Positions 17,784 through 26,745 of a stretch of DNA of 64,000 nt are shown here, one piece after another. A program made the position numbers and the translations under genes. The stretch's first letter is position 1; every line of letters starts with the position of its first letter. This DNA is from RH-AL1 sp965198495 (lineage in GTDB: Bacteria > Pseudomonadota > Alphaproteobacteria > Rhizobiales > Beijerinckiaceae): contig CBDAPL010000001.1 of the NCBI GenBank assembly GCA_965198495.1, positions 2,542,001 to 2,606,000 on the forward strand, in the 5' to 3' direction. Below the pieces are notes generated by a model. That model did no database searches and was not told the DNA's origin. It saw only the letters and a program-made list of their open reading frames with translations.

Positions 17784-20700
17784 ATGGCCAACAAAATGCT
17801 CATCGACGCGGCGCATCCGGAAGAAACCCGGGTCGTCGTTCTACGCGGCAGCCGCGTTGAGGAATTCGATTTCGAGTCGGCGAACAAGAAGCAGCTGCGC
17901 GGCAACATCTATCTAGCCAAGGTAACAAGGGTCGAACCCTCGCTGCAGGCGGCCTTCGTGGATTACGGCGGAAACCGGCATGGTTTCCTCGCCTTCTCCG
18001 AGATCCATCCGGACTACTATCAGATCCCCTTCAGCGACCGTCAGGCGCTCCTCGAAGCCGAGATGCACGACGAGCAAGAAGAGGAAGAGGAGCGCAAGCC
18101 CAAGCGAAGCCGTCGACGACGCGGTGGCGACCGCAATGCCGCCGCCGCCCACCGTCCGGACGACGAGTCGGTGAGTGAACATGCCTCGTCTGACGAGGAG
18201 CACGATGGCGCCGCCGAGCATGCGGGTCGAACCGATCTTGTCACGGAGGAAGCCGAGCACCACGCAGCGAACCCGGACGAGGCGTCGCATGATCCCACGA
18301 GGCCAATCGAGCGGGACGCTTCGGAAACGCCGCCCTACGACGATCCCACCGCCGGCTTGATCGAGCGTGCCAGCATCGTCCATTCCGCCGCCGAGAGTGA
18401 CGTCGAGGATGCAAAGACCACGGTGGACGTCGCCCCGGAGCCGGTCGGCGCGACGCGACAGCCGGGCGCGCTTGCACACGAGAGCCAAGAAGGAGAGCAG
18501 CCTGCCGCGACGGCCGCACCCGCGGCGATCGCACCGGCGACGGTCGCGCCCGAGGAGGCCAAGAGCGATGCCGAGATCGACATCGGCTCGAGCGAGACGA
18601 CCGAAGTGCGCGACTTGCATGAAAGCGCCCTTCAAGGAAGCTCCGGTGATCATCTAAACGATCGATCGGAGATGGCGCCGGCGAGCCACGAGGATCGCGC
18701 CGCCGAACACGACGACGATGAGGACGAGCACGACGAGGAAGAACACGTCGAGCAGCTTGGCGGCGACGCGATGGAGGAGGTCCCCGTCCGCGTCCATCGC
18801 TCGCGACGCCAATACAAGATCCAGGAAGTCATCAAGCGTCGTCAAATCTGCTCGTCCAGGTCGTGAAGGAGGAGCGCGGCAACAAGGGCGCCGCGATCAC
18901 CACCTACCTTTCGCTGGCCGGCCGCTATTCCGTACTGATGCCCAACACCGCGCGCGGCGGCGGCATCTCCCGCAAGATCACCGACGCCGGCGACCGCCAG
19001 CGCCTGAAGTCGATCGCGCAGGAACTCGAGGTGCCGGACGGCATGGGCGTGATCCTGCGCACGGCCGGCGCCGCCCGCACCAAGCCGGAGGTCAAGCGCG
19101 ATTTCGAGTACCTGATGCGGATGTGGGAGACGGTGCGCGAGACGACGTTGAGTTCCACCGCGCCGACCCTCGTCTACGAGGAAGGATCGCTTATCAAGCG
19201 CGCGATCCGCGACCTCTACAATAAGGATGTCGAGGAGGTCGTGGTCGCTGGCGAGGACGGCTACCGCGAAGCCAAGGAGTTCATGCGGCTTTTGATGCCG
19301 AGCCACACGAAGAACGTCCAGCCCTGGCGCGAACCCGCCCCGATTTTCGCGAAAGCCGGCGCCGAGGCGCAACTCGACGCGATGTTCTCGAGTCATGTGA
19401 CGCTCAAGTCTGGCGGCTACATCGTCATCAATCAGACCGAGGCGCTCGTCGCCATCGACGTCAACTCCGGGCGCTCGACCCGCGAGCACAACATCGAGGA
19501 CACGGCGCTCCGCACCAATCTCGAGGCCTCTGACGAAGTCGCCCGCCAGCTGCGACTGCGCGATCTCGCCGGTTTGATCGTCATTGATTTCATCGACATG
19601 GAGGAGAGCCGCAACAATCGCGCCGTCGAGCGGCGAATGAAGGAGGCGCTCAAGAACGATCGCGCCCGCATCCAGATCGGCCGCATCTCGCATTTCGGCT
19701 TGCTGGAGATGTCGCGTCAGCGCATCCGCACCGGCGTGCTCGAGGGCTCGACGGTCATGTGCGAGCATTGCGCCGGCGCCGGCATGGTACGCTCGACGTC
19801 GTCGATCGCGCTGCATGTCCTTCGCGTGCTTGAAGACGCCCTCATCCAGGATGCTTCGCGCAACGTGATCGTGCGAGCGCGCGGCACCGTGGCGCTCTAT
19901 ATCCTCAACCAGAAGCGGGCACACCTCGCCGATCTGGAGGCGCGTTTCGGCGCGACGGTCACGGTCGACGCCGACGAGCACCTGACGGGCATGACCTATT
20001 GTGCCGTCGAGCGGGGCGATTTCGCCACCGGCATCATCCAGCCGGCGAAGCTCATCCCGGCGATCAGCGAACCCGAGACCGAGGACGTGCAAGAGGAGGA
20101 CGACGGCGGCGAGGAGATCGGCGCGGCGCGGGAGTCTCTCGCGGCGCAGGAAACCGCCGGGTCCGACGCCGGTGCTGAGACGCAAGACGAGAATGGCGAC
20201 ATCCGCCGCAAGCGCCGTCGCCGCCGTGGCCGCGGTCGCGACCGGGAAAGCTCCGGCATCACCGAAGACGCACCGCAGCCGGCCGACGACGCGCTATCGT
20301 TCGTGGCCGACATGGAAGGCGCGCTGCCGTTGCCGGTCGCGGAAGAGGGAGAGCAGCCTCCGGTCGTCGACGGCGAAAGCGAGGAAGAGGGTCCGCGCGT
20401 CGATGGCCGGGATGGCAAGCGCCGGCGCTCGCGGCGCGGTGGGCGCCGCGCCCGCGGCGATCGGCCGAGGATCGAGGGCGAACTGTCCGAGGAGGCGCAG
20501 GCTCAAGTGGCCTCAGCCGTGGACGCCACGATGGCCGAGCTCCCTGGCGTCGATCAGACGCCGCACGCGGCGTTGCAGGACGCCCCGAGCGAGGCCAAGG
20601 CAGACGGGCCCGCGGTCGGCGAGAGCCACGCGGATCGTGCTTCGGACGCGACGACGGTACCTGTGGCGGAAATCACGCCCGTCGCGGAGCCTATAGAGGA

Positions 20701-20887
20701 GCCCGCGCACAGCGAATCCTCTCCCGAAGCGCTTGCGGCGACGGACTTGACCGAAGCCTCCGCGCCCGAGGCACAGGCCGAGCCGGCGCAAGCCCAAAAA
20801 CCGGCGCCGGTCTCTTCCGAACTCGACCCAGCCGCGCCGAAACGTTCGGGCTGGTGGCAGCGTGCCAAGGCCAGCCTCGGAAGCTAA
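17784..20887 (+). pseudogene. rne: Ribonuclease E, reading frame broken by one base
   Basis: The endonuclease that starts mRNA decay and rRNA/tRNA maturation. The first frame (17784 to a stop at 18866) has the S1 start and IKRRQ at its end. The second (18836 on, to 20887) resumes with LLVQVVKEERGNKGAA, so the frames join only if one base, most simply a C in CAAATC[C]TGCTC near 18850, is restored. Downstream features are intact: MPNTARGGGISRKI, the metal-binding aspartate in AIDVNSGRS, LAGLIVIDFIDMEE, the Zn-link VMCEHCAGAG and a basic/acidic degradosome tail. A roughly 250-residue acidic insert splits the S1 region. A consensus error is more likely than a true pseudogene. Confidence 0.9.
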
Positions 20888-20935
20888 TCCGGCCAGCGTC
20901 CAGCTCGGGCTCCGAAGGCGCACGGTCCTGAGCGG

Positions 20936-22042
20936 CTAGATTTCACGCTCGACCCTCTCGCCGAGCGTCGCTTGAGCGACGCTTGCGACCTTGCGCATGA
21001 GCGAGGGCAGCGCTTCGTCATCGATGCGCGCCTCGACGACCCATCGGCATCCGTCCGGCGCCCGCTCGCTCGGCGCCACCTCCGCGGCGTGAACGATCAG
21101 GAACAACGTGAAATGCGTGAAACCGTGCTCGACCGGCAGGAGCGCGCGCCGATAACGCGCAAAGAGCGGCGAGGCGGCGCCCTCCAGATCGCCGGACGCA
21201 TTCCAGGCGCTGCCTGGAAATTCCGTCATGCCGCCGAGCAGCCCCTTGTCCGGCCGTGTCCTCACCAGCACCTCGTGTCCCCGGCGCACGTAGAACACCG
21301 AACCGTGGCGCACCGGCCGCTCCGATTTGATCGCTCTGGCGGGAAGCGCGTCCTGCCGCCCGGTGCGGCGCGCGACGCAAGCCTCGCGGAGCGGGCAGAG
21401 CACGCACGCCGGCCGGCGCGGCGTGCAGATGGTCGCGCCAAGGTCCATCATCGCCTGAGCATAGTCGCCGCAGCGCGCTTGAGGGGTGAGCTTGTCGGCG
21501 AGGCGCCGGATTTCCGGCCTGGCCTCGCGGATCGGCACTTCCATCGCGTTGAGCCTGACGATCACGCGTTCGACATTGCCGTCGACCACCACGGCGCGCC
21601 GACCGAAGGCGATCGCGGCGATCGCGGCGGCCGTATAGGCGCCGATCCCGGGGAGCGCCCGCAGCCCGGCCTCCGTGTCGGGGAAGCCTCCGCCGGCGGC
21701 GACGATCGCCCTGGCGCAGGCGTGCAGGTTGCGGGCGCGGGAGTAGTATCCGAGCCCGGCCCAGCGTCGCATGACGTCCTCGACGGGAGCGGCGGCGAGA
21801 TCCGTCACGCGGGGCCATAACGTCAGGAACGTCGTGAAGTAACTTTTCACCGCGGCGACGGTCGTCTGCTGCAGCATGATTTCCGAGAGCCAGACGGCAT
21901 AGGGGTCCGCGTCCTCGCCCGAAAGCGCCCGCCAGGGCAGCATCCTGCGGTGACGATCGTACCAGGCGAGGAGAAGATCGGCGTGCGCGGGCGGGGACAG
22001 CTTCCCCTTCGCCTCGACAGGCGGCATAATCCGTCCCGTCAT
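20936..22042 (-). CDS. mutY: A/G-specific adenine glycosylase
   Basis: A base-excision repair enzyme that removes adenine opposite 8-oxoguanine. In 368 residues it has the catalytic glutamate in LSEIMLQQTTVAAVKSYF, the helix-hairpin-helix LPGIGAYTAAAIAAIAFG followed by VVDGNVERV (catalytic Asp), and a complete 4Fe-4S loop C-x6-C-x2-C-x5-C (CTPRRPACVLCPLREAC). The C-terminal NUDIX-like lesion-recognition domain contains GGMTEFPGSAW. The start codon overlaps that of the divergent dciA gene; Met6 (22027) would avoid this. The pairing of mutY and dciA is common in alphaproteobacteria. Confidence 0.95.
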   Translation of the reverse strand: MTGRIMPPVEAKGKLSPPAHADLLLAWYDRHRRMLPWRALSGEDADPYAVWLSEIMLQQTTVAAVKSYFTTFLTLWPRVTDLAAAPVEDVMRRWAGLGYYSRARNLHACARAIVAAGGGFPDTEAGLRALPGIGAYTAAAIAAIAFGRRAVVVDGNVERVIVRLNAMEVPIREARPEIRRLADKLTPQARCGDYAQAMMDLGATICTPRRPACVLCPLREACVARRTGRQDALPARAIKSERPVRHGSVFYVRRGHEVLVRTRPDKGLLGGMTEFPGSAWNASGDLEGAASPLFARYRRALLPVEHGFTHFTLFLIVHAAEVAPSERAPDGCRWVVEARIDDEALPSLMRKVASVAQATLGERVEREI

Positions 22043-22556
22043 GTCGATGAAGCCCCAACCTCACTCGTCACGGAAACGCTCCTGGTCGCGGCCGCTCGCC
22101 GACCTCGTCGGGGCGGTGATCCATCCGGTCCTCGCGCGGCAGGGCTTTTCCGAAACGGATCTGATCCTGCACTGGGGCGACATCGTCGGCGAACGACTCG
22201 CGGCGAACTCGCGGCCGATCAAGCTCAACTGGCCGCCACGTCCGCCCGGCCGTCTGCCCGAGACGCCACCGCAGCCGGCGACACTGGTCATCCGCGTCGA
22301 AGGAGGCTTCGCGCTCGAACTGCAGCACATGGGCGATCAGGTCCTGGCGCGCATCAACGCGCATCTGGGCTGGCGCTGCGTCGGCCGGCTGACCTTCAAG
22401 CAGGGGCCGATCGAGCGCGTCGAGGCGGCAGCCCGCCGGGATGCCGCGCCCTCGCCGAGCGCGCTGGCGGCGGCGGCGGACCACGTCGTCGACATCGAGG
22501 AGGACGGCCTGCGCGCGGCGCTCACCCGGCTCGGCGCGCACGTCCTCGAAGCCTGA
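22041..22556 (+). CDS. dciA: DciA family protein (DUF721)
   Basis: A 171-residue DUF721 protein. The family includes DciA, which helps load the replicative helicase DnaB in bacteria lacking DnaC. The N-terminal KH-like domain is visible as ILHWGDIVGERLAANSRPI and LVIRVEGGFALELQHMGDQV, then LARINAHLGWRCVGRLTFKQ. The C-terminal third is low-complexity and alanine-rich. Its ATG shares a CATG with the mutY start, so the two genes must have interleaved promoters. Confidence 0.85.
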   Translation: MSMKPQPHSSRKRSWSRPLADLVGAVIHPVLARQGFSETDLILHWGDIVGERLAANSRPIKLNWPPRPPGRLPETPPQPATLVIRVEGGFALELQHMGDQVLARINAHLGWRCVGRLTFKQGPIERVEAAARRDAAPSPSALAAAADHVVDIEEDGLRAALTRLGAHVLEA

Positions 22557-22605
22557 ACCGCTCAATCGTCGACCGCCGGTCGGAACGCCACCATGCGGGC
22601 TCGAC

Positions 22606-23472
22606 TCAGGGCGACGCGTGCGCGGGCAGGAGTTCGAGATTGGTCATCGTGCCGGCGAGGGAAAAATCACCGTAGTCGAAGCGAAGCGACCGCGAGATGC
22701 CGTTCTCATAGAGCTCGAAGCCGAGCGTGTAGATCGGATCCTCGTCCTTCTTGCCGTTTTCGAAATAGCTGATGGTGACCGGCCAGCGCTGCATCCGATC
22801 CATGCCGGCCACGTGAACCTCGTCGGCCGCACCGACGATGGGCCGACCGATGATCGTCGTCGTGTCATAGACCTTCTTGCCGTCGTCGGAGCCGTCGAAG
22901 ACCTTGACGAGAAGCATCTGCTGCCCGGCCTTGGCGGCGATGATGATGCGCTTCAGGTGCTCGGTGGGGAACAAGACCGCGTTATCGACGTCGATGGTCT
23001 CGGCGGTCGGCTTGTTCAGCGTGATATCGAGCACGTCGTTCTTTTTCTTGACGGCCTGCCCGCCGACAATGTCGGGCGCGTTGTCGTCCGAGATCGTCTT
23101 CACGTAGAAGGAGAAATCCTTGCCGTTCTCGAAGGTGGCGGAGCGCATGTCGGAGAGCCGCGTCGCGCCTTCGGCGGGCTGGATCTCGGTCATCTGCCGA
23201 AAGACTTGGCTGTACCCGTCGCGCACCGAGCCGCTGAACTCGTAATAGAGCCGGCCGCGCGCCGAGGTCGGGCTCTTGCTGCCCTTGGACTGAGCGAGGC
23301 TCAGCGTATAGCTGGCACGATGGGCGACGAGCGGAACAACCGGATCCGCGATGCTTTTGCCCGGCGCTAGCGCCGGCCCTTCCGCAAAGCCGGGCGAGGC
23401 CAGCGCGCCAAGGCACAAGGCGAGGCAGAGCGCCGCGGTCCCAATCGAAAGCCTGTTTCTTGAAGCGATCAT
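22606..23472 (-). CDS. eipB: Cell envelope integrity protein EipB (DUF1849)
   Basis: A periplasmic protein of 288 residues from the EipB family, which in Brucella forms a beta-spiral and supports envelope integrity. A signal peptide is present, with probable cleavage near FAEG. The core YTLSLA, GRLYYEFSGSVRDGYSQVF, LYENGISRSLRFDYGDFSLA and the LGFELYENG block fit the family. The two cysteines seen (16 and 20) are both in the signal peptide. The mature chain has none, although the Brucella protein is reported to have a conserved disulfide. An upstream small open frame overlaps its start by ATGA. Confidence 0.85.
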   Translation of the reverse strand: MIASRNRLSIGTAALCLALCLGALASPGFAEGPALAPGKSIADPVVPLVAHRASYTLSLAQSKGSKSPTSARGRLYYEFSGSVRDGYSQVFRQMTEIQPAEGATRLSDMRSATFENGKDFSFYVKTISDDNAPDIVGGQAVKKKNDVLDITLNKPTAETIDVDNAVLFPTEHLKRIIIAAKAGQQMLLVKVFDGSDDGKKVYDTTTIIGRPIVGAADEVHVAGMDRMQRWPVTISYFENGKKDEDPIYTLGFELYENGISRSLRFDYGDFSLAGTMTNLELLPAHASP

Positions 23473-23642
23473 CGGTTGATGTCCTTGGCGACGCGAGCGC
23501 TCGATGGAAGCTGGTAGCCTAGAATCGTCGCGGCGAGAAAGCCATGGCCGCTCACCTCAAGGCGGGCGCTCGCGGGGGGACGACGCGTCTTGCGTCGCGA
23601 GGCCTTGACCGCATAGAGGTTCCCGGCCCCATCGTACAGGAC
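23469..23642 (-). CDS. Possible small ORF coupled to eipB
   Basis: An open frame reading VLYDGAGNLYAVKASRRK and on to VAKDINR, ending in a TGA that overlaps the eipB ATG (ATGA). Codon third positions are mostly G/C, as in real genes here. No ATG start exists without running antisense into ridA; the only in-frame alternative near the end of ridA is a GTC/CTG region. It may simply be the eipB leader. Confidence 0.25.
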   Translation of the reverse strand, partial: VLYDGAGNLYAVKASRRKTRRPPASARLEVSGHGFLAATILGYQLPSSARVAKDINR

Positions 23643-23649
23643 ACGTAGA

Positions 23650-24120
23650 ATGAGCGCGATCGATGACCGTCTGACCTCACTCGGGATCACCTTGCCGACG
23701 CCGGCGGCCCCCGTGGCGAATTACGTAGGGTACGTCGTGACCGGCTCGCTGCTCGTGATCTCGGGACAGCTCGCGCTTGGTCCGGATGGCAAGATCGCGC
23801 CCGAGCACACGGGGAAGATCGGGGCGTCGGTTTCGGCGGAAGCCGGCAAGGCGGCCGCGCGGCTTTGCGCGATCAACGTGCTGGCTCAGGCCAAGGCGGC
23901 GCTCGGCGACCTTGGCCGCATCGAGCGCTGCGTCAGACTCGGCGGCTTCATGAACACGGCGCCGGGCTACAGCGCCATTGCCCCTGTGATGAATGGCGCG
24001 TCCGACCTGATCGTCGAGGTGCTCGGCGAAAAAGGGCGTCATGCCCGCTCGACGATCGGCGTGGCCGAGGTGCCGCTGGGATCGGCCGTCGAGGTCGAGG
24101 CGATGTTCGCGATCGCCTGA
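23650..24120 (+). CDS. RidA/YjgF family protein
   Basis: A 156-residue protein of the YjgF_endoribonc_like subgroup of RidA, imine/enamine deaminase-fold proteins that detoxify reactive enamines. Recognisable parts are VVTGSLLVISGQLALGPDG, the long central helix AARLCAINVLAQAKAALGDL, and the C-terminal ARSTIGVAEVPLGSAVEVEA. The arginine expected in the active site is R140 in ARSTIG. Its stop overlaps the start of the glycerophosphodiesterase gene by one base (TGATG), so the two form an operon. Confidence 0.9.
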   Translation: MSAIDDRLTSLGITLPTPAAPVANYVGYVVTGSLLVISGQLALGPDGKIAPEHTGKIGASVSAEAGKAAARLCAINVLAQAKAALGDLGRIERCVRLGGFMNTAPGYSAIAPVMNGASDLIVEVLGEKGRHARSTIGVAEVPLGSAVEVEAMFAIA

Positions 24121-24827
24121 TGCGCGAGGCCTTGCGCCGCCTGATCGGCAGGCCGATCGCGCATCGCGGCCTGCACGCGCCCGGCCGGCCGGATGGTCCC
24201 ATCGAGAACTCGATTGCCGCCGCCGAGGCGGCGATCGCGGCGGGCTACGGCATCGAATGCGACATCCAGCGCGCGCGCGACGGCGAGGCCATGGTCTTCC
24301 ACGACGATCGCCTTGAACGGCTAACCACCGCCTTCGGGCGCCTCGCTGACCACGATTCGGCCGTGCTGTCCCGAATGGCCTTGGGGCAAACCATCGACCG
24401 AATGCCGACTCTCGACGCGTTTTTGGTTGCCGTTGCCGGGCGCGTGCCGATCGTCATCGAGATCAAAAGCGCGCCGGACGACGATCTGCGGCTGGCGGAG
24501 CGGGCTCTCGAGATCGTTTCCAATTACGCCGGACCGATCGCCCTCGAGAGTTTCGACGCGGCGATCGTCGCCCATTGTCTTGCGCGGGTCGCACCCTGCC
24601 CCGTCGGTCTCGTCGGACCTTCCGAGGACGGCGGCGGGGATCCCAGTTTGATCGCGCGCTGCGATTTCATCTCTTGGTCTATCGATCACGTCGCCGACGC
24701 GGCAGCACGTTATCCGGCCGTCCCGCTGACGACATGGACCGTACGAAACGCGGCGGATGTGGCGAAAGCGGCCTCGCATGGGGCGCAAATCGTCTTCGAA
24801 GGCATCCATCCCCTCATCGAATCTTAA
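24120..24827 (+). CDS. Glycerophosphodiester phosphodiesterase family protein
   Basis: A TIM-barrel enzyme of 235 residues that hydrolyses glycerophosphodiesters to glycerol-3-phosphate and an alcohol. Catalytic elements are IAHRGLHAPG, the glutamate pair in PIENSIAAAE and IECDIQ, and the second histidine in MVFHDDRLERLT; VIEIKS follows. ATG at 24120 is chosen for its TGATG overlap with ridA. There is no signal peptide, so it should be cytoplasmic, acting on lipid turnover products. Confidence 0.9.
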   Translation: MREALRRLIGRPIAHRGLHAPGRPDGPIENSIAAAEAAIAAGYGIECDIQRARDGEAMVFHDDRLERLTTAFGRLADHDSAVLSRMALGQTIDRMPTLDAFLVAVAGRVPIVIEIKSAPDDDLRLAERALEIVSNYAGPIALESFDAAIVAHCLARVAPCPVGLVGPSEDGGGDPSLIARCDFISWSIDHVADAAARYPAVPLTTWTVRNAADVAKAASHGAQIVFEGIHPLIES

Positions 24828-24904
24828 CGATGTCGGCAGCAAGATCCCGGCGTTAAGCGTTCCTGATCACTTACAGGATGGTCTAGAGGACCACGGGGCG
24901 ACGC

Positions 24905-25147
24905 ATGATCAAGACGACCTTATCGGCCCTCGTGGTCCTCGCGGCCGGCACTCTCCCCGCTGGAGCGGAGCATTACCAGGAGTACCCCGCGCCGACGCCG
25001 TTCTACCCTTTTCAGCGATCGGCGCTCACCGGCAAAGCCGTGATCATACCGCCTTACAACAAGCCTTTTCCGGTGCGGGTCTACACGACGCCGCCCCAGC
25101 CGCCCTTCTACAACGTGCCGCCGTACGCGGTGATCTCCCCCTATTGA
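24905..25147 (+). CDS. Small secreted Pro/Tyr-rich protein
   Basis: An 80-residue protein with a clear signal peptide (cleavage after PAGA near residue 21). The short mature part is dominated by proline and aromatic residues (EYPAPTPFYPFQ, YTTPPQPPFYNVPPYA). I recognise no family. The ribosome site region GGGGCGACGC is weak. It sits 10 nt upstream of the BLUF gene and is probably co-transcribed with it. Confidence 0.6.
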   Translation: MIKTTLSALVVLAAGTLPAGAEHYQEYPAPTPFYPFQRSALTGKAVIIPPYNKPFPVRVYTTPPQPPFYNVPPYAVISPY

Positions 25148-25157
25148 GGCTGATGCG

Positions 25158-25610
25158 ATGTTGGCACGCCTGATCTACTACAGCGAAAACAGGCTTGATC
25201 CCTCCTCCGGCTCGATGCTTCACGCCCTGCAGGAAATCCTGGCGACCTCGCGACGCAACAACGCGCGTCGCGAGCTGACCGGCGCCTTGGCGTTCGACGA
25301 CATGTGGTTTTTCCAGGCGCTCGAAGGACGGCGCGACGCGCTTTGGTCCGCCTTCAAGACGATCATGGAAGACCAGCGCCACGGCGAAGTGACGCTCGTT
25401 GAATGCGTCACGGTCGAGACGCGGCTCTTTGGCGATTGGACGATGCGTCTCGCCCAGCGCACGCCGGCGTCGGATCTCATCCTGTCGCGTTTCACGCAAG
25501 ACGGCGTCGTTCGCCCAGGCCTGATGACCGGTTCCGATATTCTCGAGATCATCTCGGCGATGGTGCGGCCTTCGACGCAACCGCTACGCGCCTACGCCGG
25601 CGCGGCGTAG
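25158..25610 (+). CDS. BLUF-domain blue-light sensor, single domain
   Basis: A flavin (FAD) photoreceptor of 150 residues made of one BLUF domain with a short C-terminal helix region. The key photocycle residues are present: Tyr7 in LIYYSE, Asn34/35 in SRRNNARRELTG, Gln53 in WFFQALEG and Trp94 in FGDWTM. The C-terminal 50 residues resemble the capping helices of short BLUF proteins, so output must go through a partner. The 3' end overlaps the convergent 2H phosphoesterase gene by 27 nt. Confidence 0.92.
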   Translation: MLARLIYYSENRLDPSSGSMLHALQEILATSRRNNARRELTGALAFDDMWFFQALEGRRDALWSAFKTIMEDQRHGEVTLVECVTVETRLFGDWTMRLAQRTPASDLILSRFTQDGVVRPGLMTGSDILEIISAMVRPSTQPLRAYAGAA

Positions 25611-26126
25611 GTCACCGAAGCGCGACGAGGCGACCGGCTCCCAGGGGCCGCCGAGATAGCGCCAGACATCGAGGCCCTCGACGCGGCACGGCCCGATCTC
25701 GATGTCACGCATCTGCCCATACAGAGCGCGCGCCTTGACGGATTCGACCTTGTTTTGGATCGTCACGTGGGCCTTGAAGGCCTGCCGATCCTGAGCCGTT
25801 AGCCACGCTTGCCAAACTGTCGACAGGTCGGCGTGAATTCGAGAGAGGCCCTCCGCCTCGAAGCGGATCGCCACGCCGCGACCGAGAAAGACGGGCGCGC
25901 TGCGGTCGAGGTCGAAGCTGGTGTGACGCAGACAGACCTCGTCGATTGCCGTGATGATTGCGTCGGCTTGGTCGCCGGGCAGCTGATGGAACAGGCTGAC
26001 GTGCGCGGGCACCACGTTGAGTTTCGCCGGAAAATGCCGACGCCTCAAGCCGTTCAGGATCTTGAAGGACGCATCGTCGATGTGGGCCGTGACGATGAGC
26101 GGCGCGTCAGCCGGATGGGTCGGCAT
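25584..26126 (-). CDS. 2H phosphoesterase family protein (2'-5' RNA ligase-like)
   Basis: A 180-residue member of the two-histidine phosphoesterase superfamily. Both catalytic HxS/T motifs are present: HVSL (about 42-45) and HVTI (about 119-122, KAHVTIQNKV). Members hydrolyse or ligate 2'-5' or cyclic phosphate bonds in RNA and nucleotides; the substrate here is unknown. It converges on the BLUF gene. The small lipoprotein gene upstream overlaps its start by 20 nt, so the pair is one transcription unit. Confidence 0.85.
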   Translation of the reverse strand: MPTHPADAPLIVTAHIDDASFKILNGLRRRHFPAKLNVVPAHVSLFHQLPGDQADAIITAIDEVCLRHTSFDLDRSAPVFLGRGVAIRFEAEGLSRIHADLSTVWQAWLTAQDRQAFKAHVTIQNKVESVKARALYGQMRDIEIGPCRVEGLDVWRYLGGPWEPVASSRFGDLRRAGVGA

Positions 26127-26253
26127 TGGCGCCGCAGGCCTTCTGGACGCTGGGCGCGTTCAACTTGAAGCGATTGCCGCACTTGTCACATCCAGCCGCG
26201 AGAGCCGCGAGCAGGATGCATGAGACAATTCTAGCGAGACGGATTCTCATCAT
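26107..26253 (-). CDS. Small cysteine-containing lipoprotein
   Basis: A 48-residue protein starting at tandem Met codons (26253/26250). The signal ends in lipobox LAAGC with acylated Cys22. The short mature part has two further cysteines at 25 and 40 (CDKCGNRF and QKACGA), giving a CxxC. Such tiny lipoproteins are widespread and uncharacterised in alphaproteobacteria. It overlaps the next gene and is likely translated with it. A longer frame back to 26643 is antisense to the PilZ gene and is not real. Confidence 0.65.
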   Translation of the reverse strand: MMRIRLARIVSCILLAALAAGCDKCGNRFKLNAPSVQKACGANADPSG

Positions 26254-26355
26254 CGTCTTTGGTCTAAACGCACGCGCACCCGCTGCCCCATCTTGTATGC
26301 GATCTCTTAACGCGCCTTCGCTATACCGTGTTCTATTAAGCCCAAGGACGCTGCC

Positions 26356-26745
26356 GTGACAATGATGGCCGAGGTGAGACGAAGTGAAAGGGTTCGCGCG
26401 TTCCTGCGCGCGCGCATCATCTTCAATAACCAGAACACTACCATCGAGTGCACGATCAAGAACATTTCGGCGAGCGGCGCGAAGATCGAGATCAGCGAGG
26501 CTCTGACGATCCCCGCCCAGTTCGATCTCGAGGTACCGCAGAAGAGCCGGACCTATCGCGCGCGGATGATCTGGCGTGACGCCGGCACCATCGGAGTTGA
26601 GTTCATCGACGACGGCATCGAGCAAATCGAGGCGAAAAATCATCGCGCCGGCCGGTTACTTGCTGAGAACCAACGTCTTAAGGCGATGGTCGCCGCGATG
26701 AAGAAGCGCCTGGAAGACCTCGGCCAGGACCTCGGCGACCTCTAG
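26356..26745 (+). CDS. PilZ domain protein
   Basis: A 129-residue protein with an N-terminal PilZ domain and a C-terminal amphipathic coiled coil (about 100-129, AENQRLKAMVAAMKKR). The c-di-GMP-binding arginines are in EVRRSERVRAFLR and the D/NxSxxG motif is NISASG. It would be a c-di-GMP effector, perhaps tied to EPS or motility. Its TAG shares a CTAG with the convergent lolD stop, and no terminator fits between them. Confidence 0.85.
   Translation: MTMMAEVRRSERVRAFLRARIIFNNQNTTIECTIKNISASGAKIEISEALTIPAQFDLEVPQKSRTYRARMIWRDAGTIGVEFIDDGIEQIEAKNHRAGRLLAENQRLKAMVAAMKKRLEDLGQDLGDL

Noticed and set aside
17300..17860. 186-residue open frame before rne
   Set aside because: It runs out of frame into the rne start, is Arg/Pro/Ser-rich and matches no family; the region is better read as a leader.
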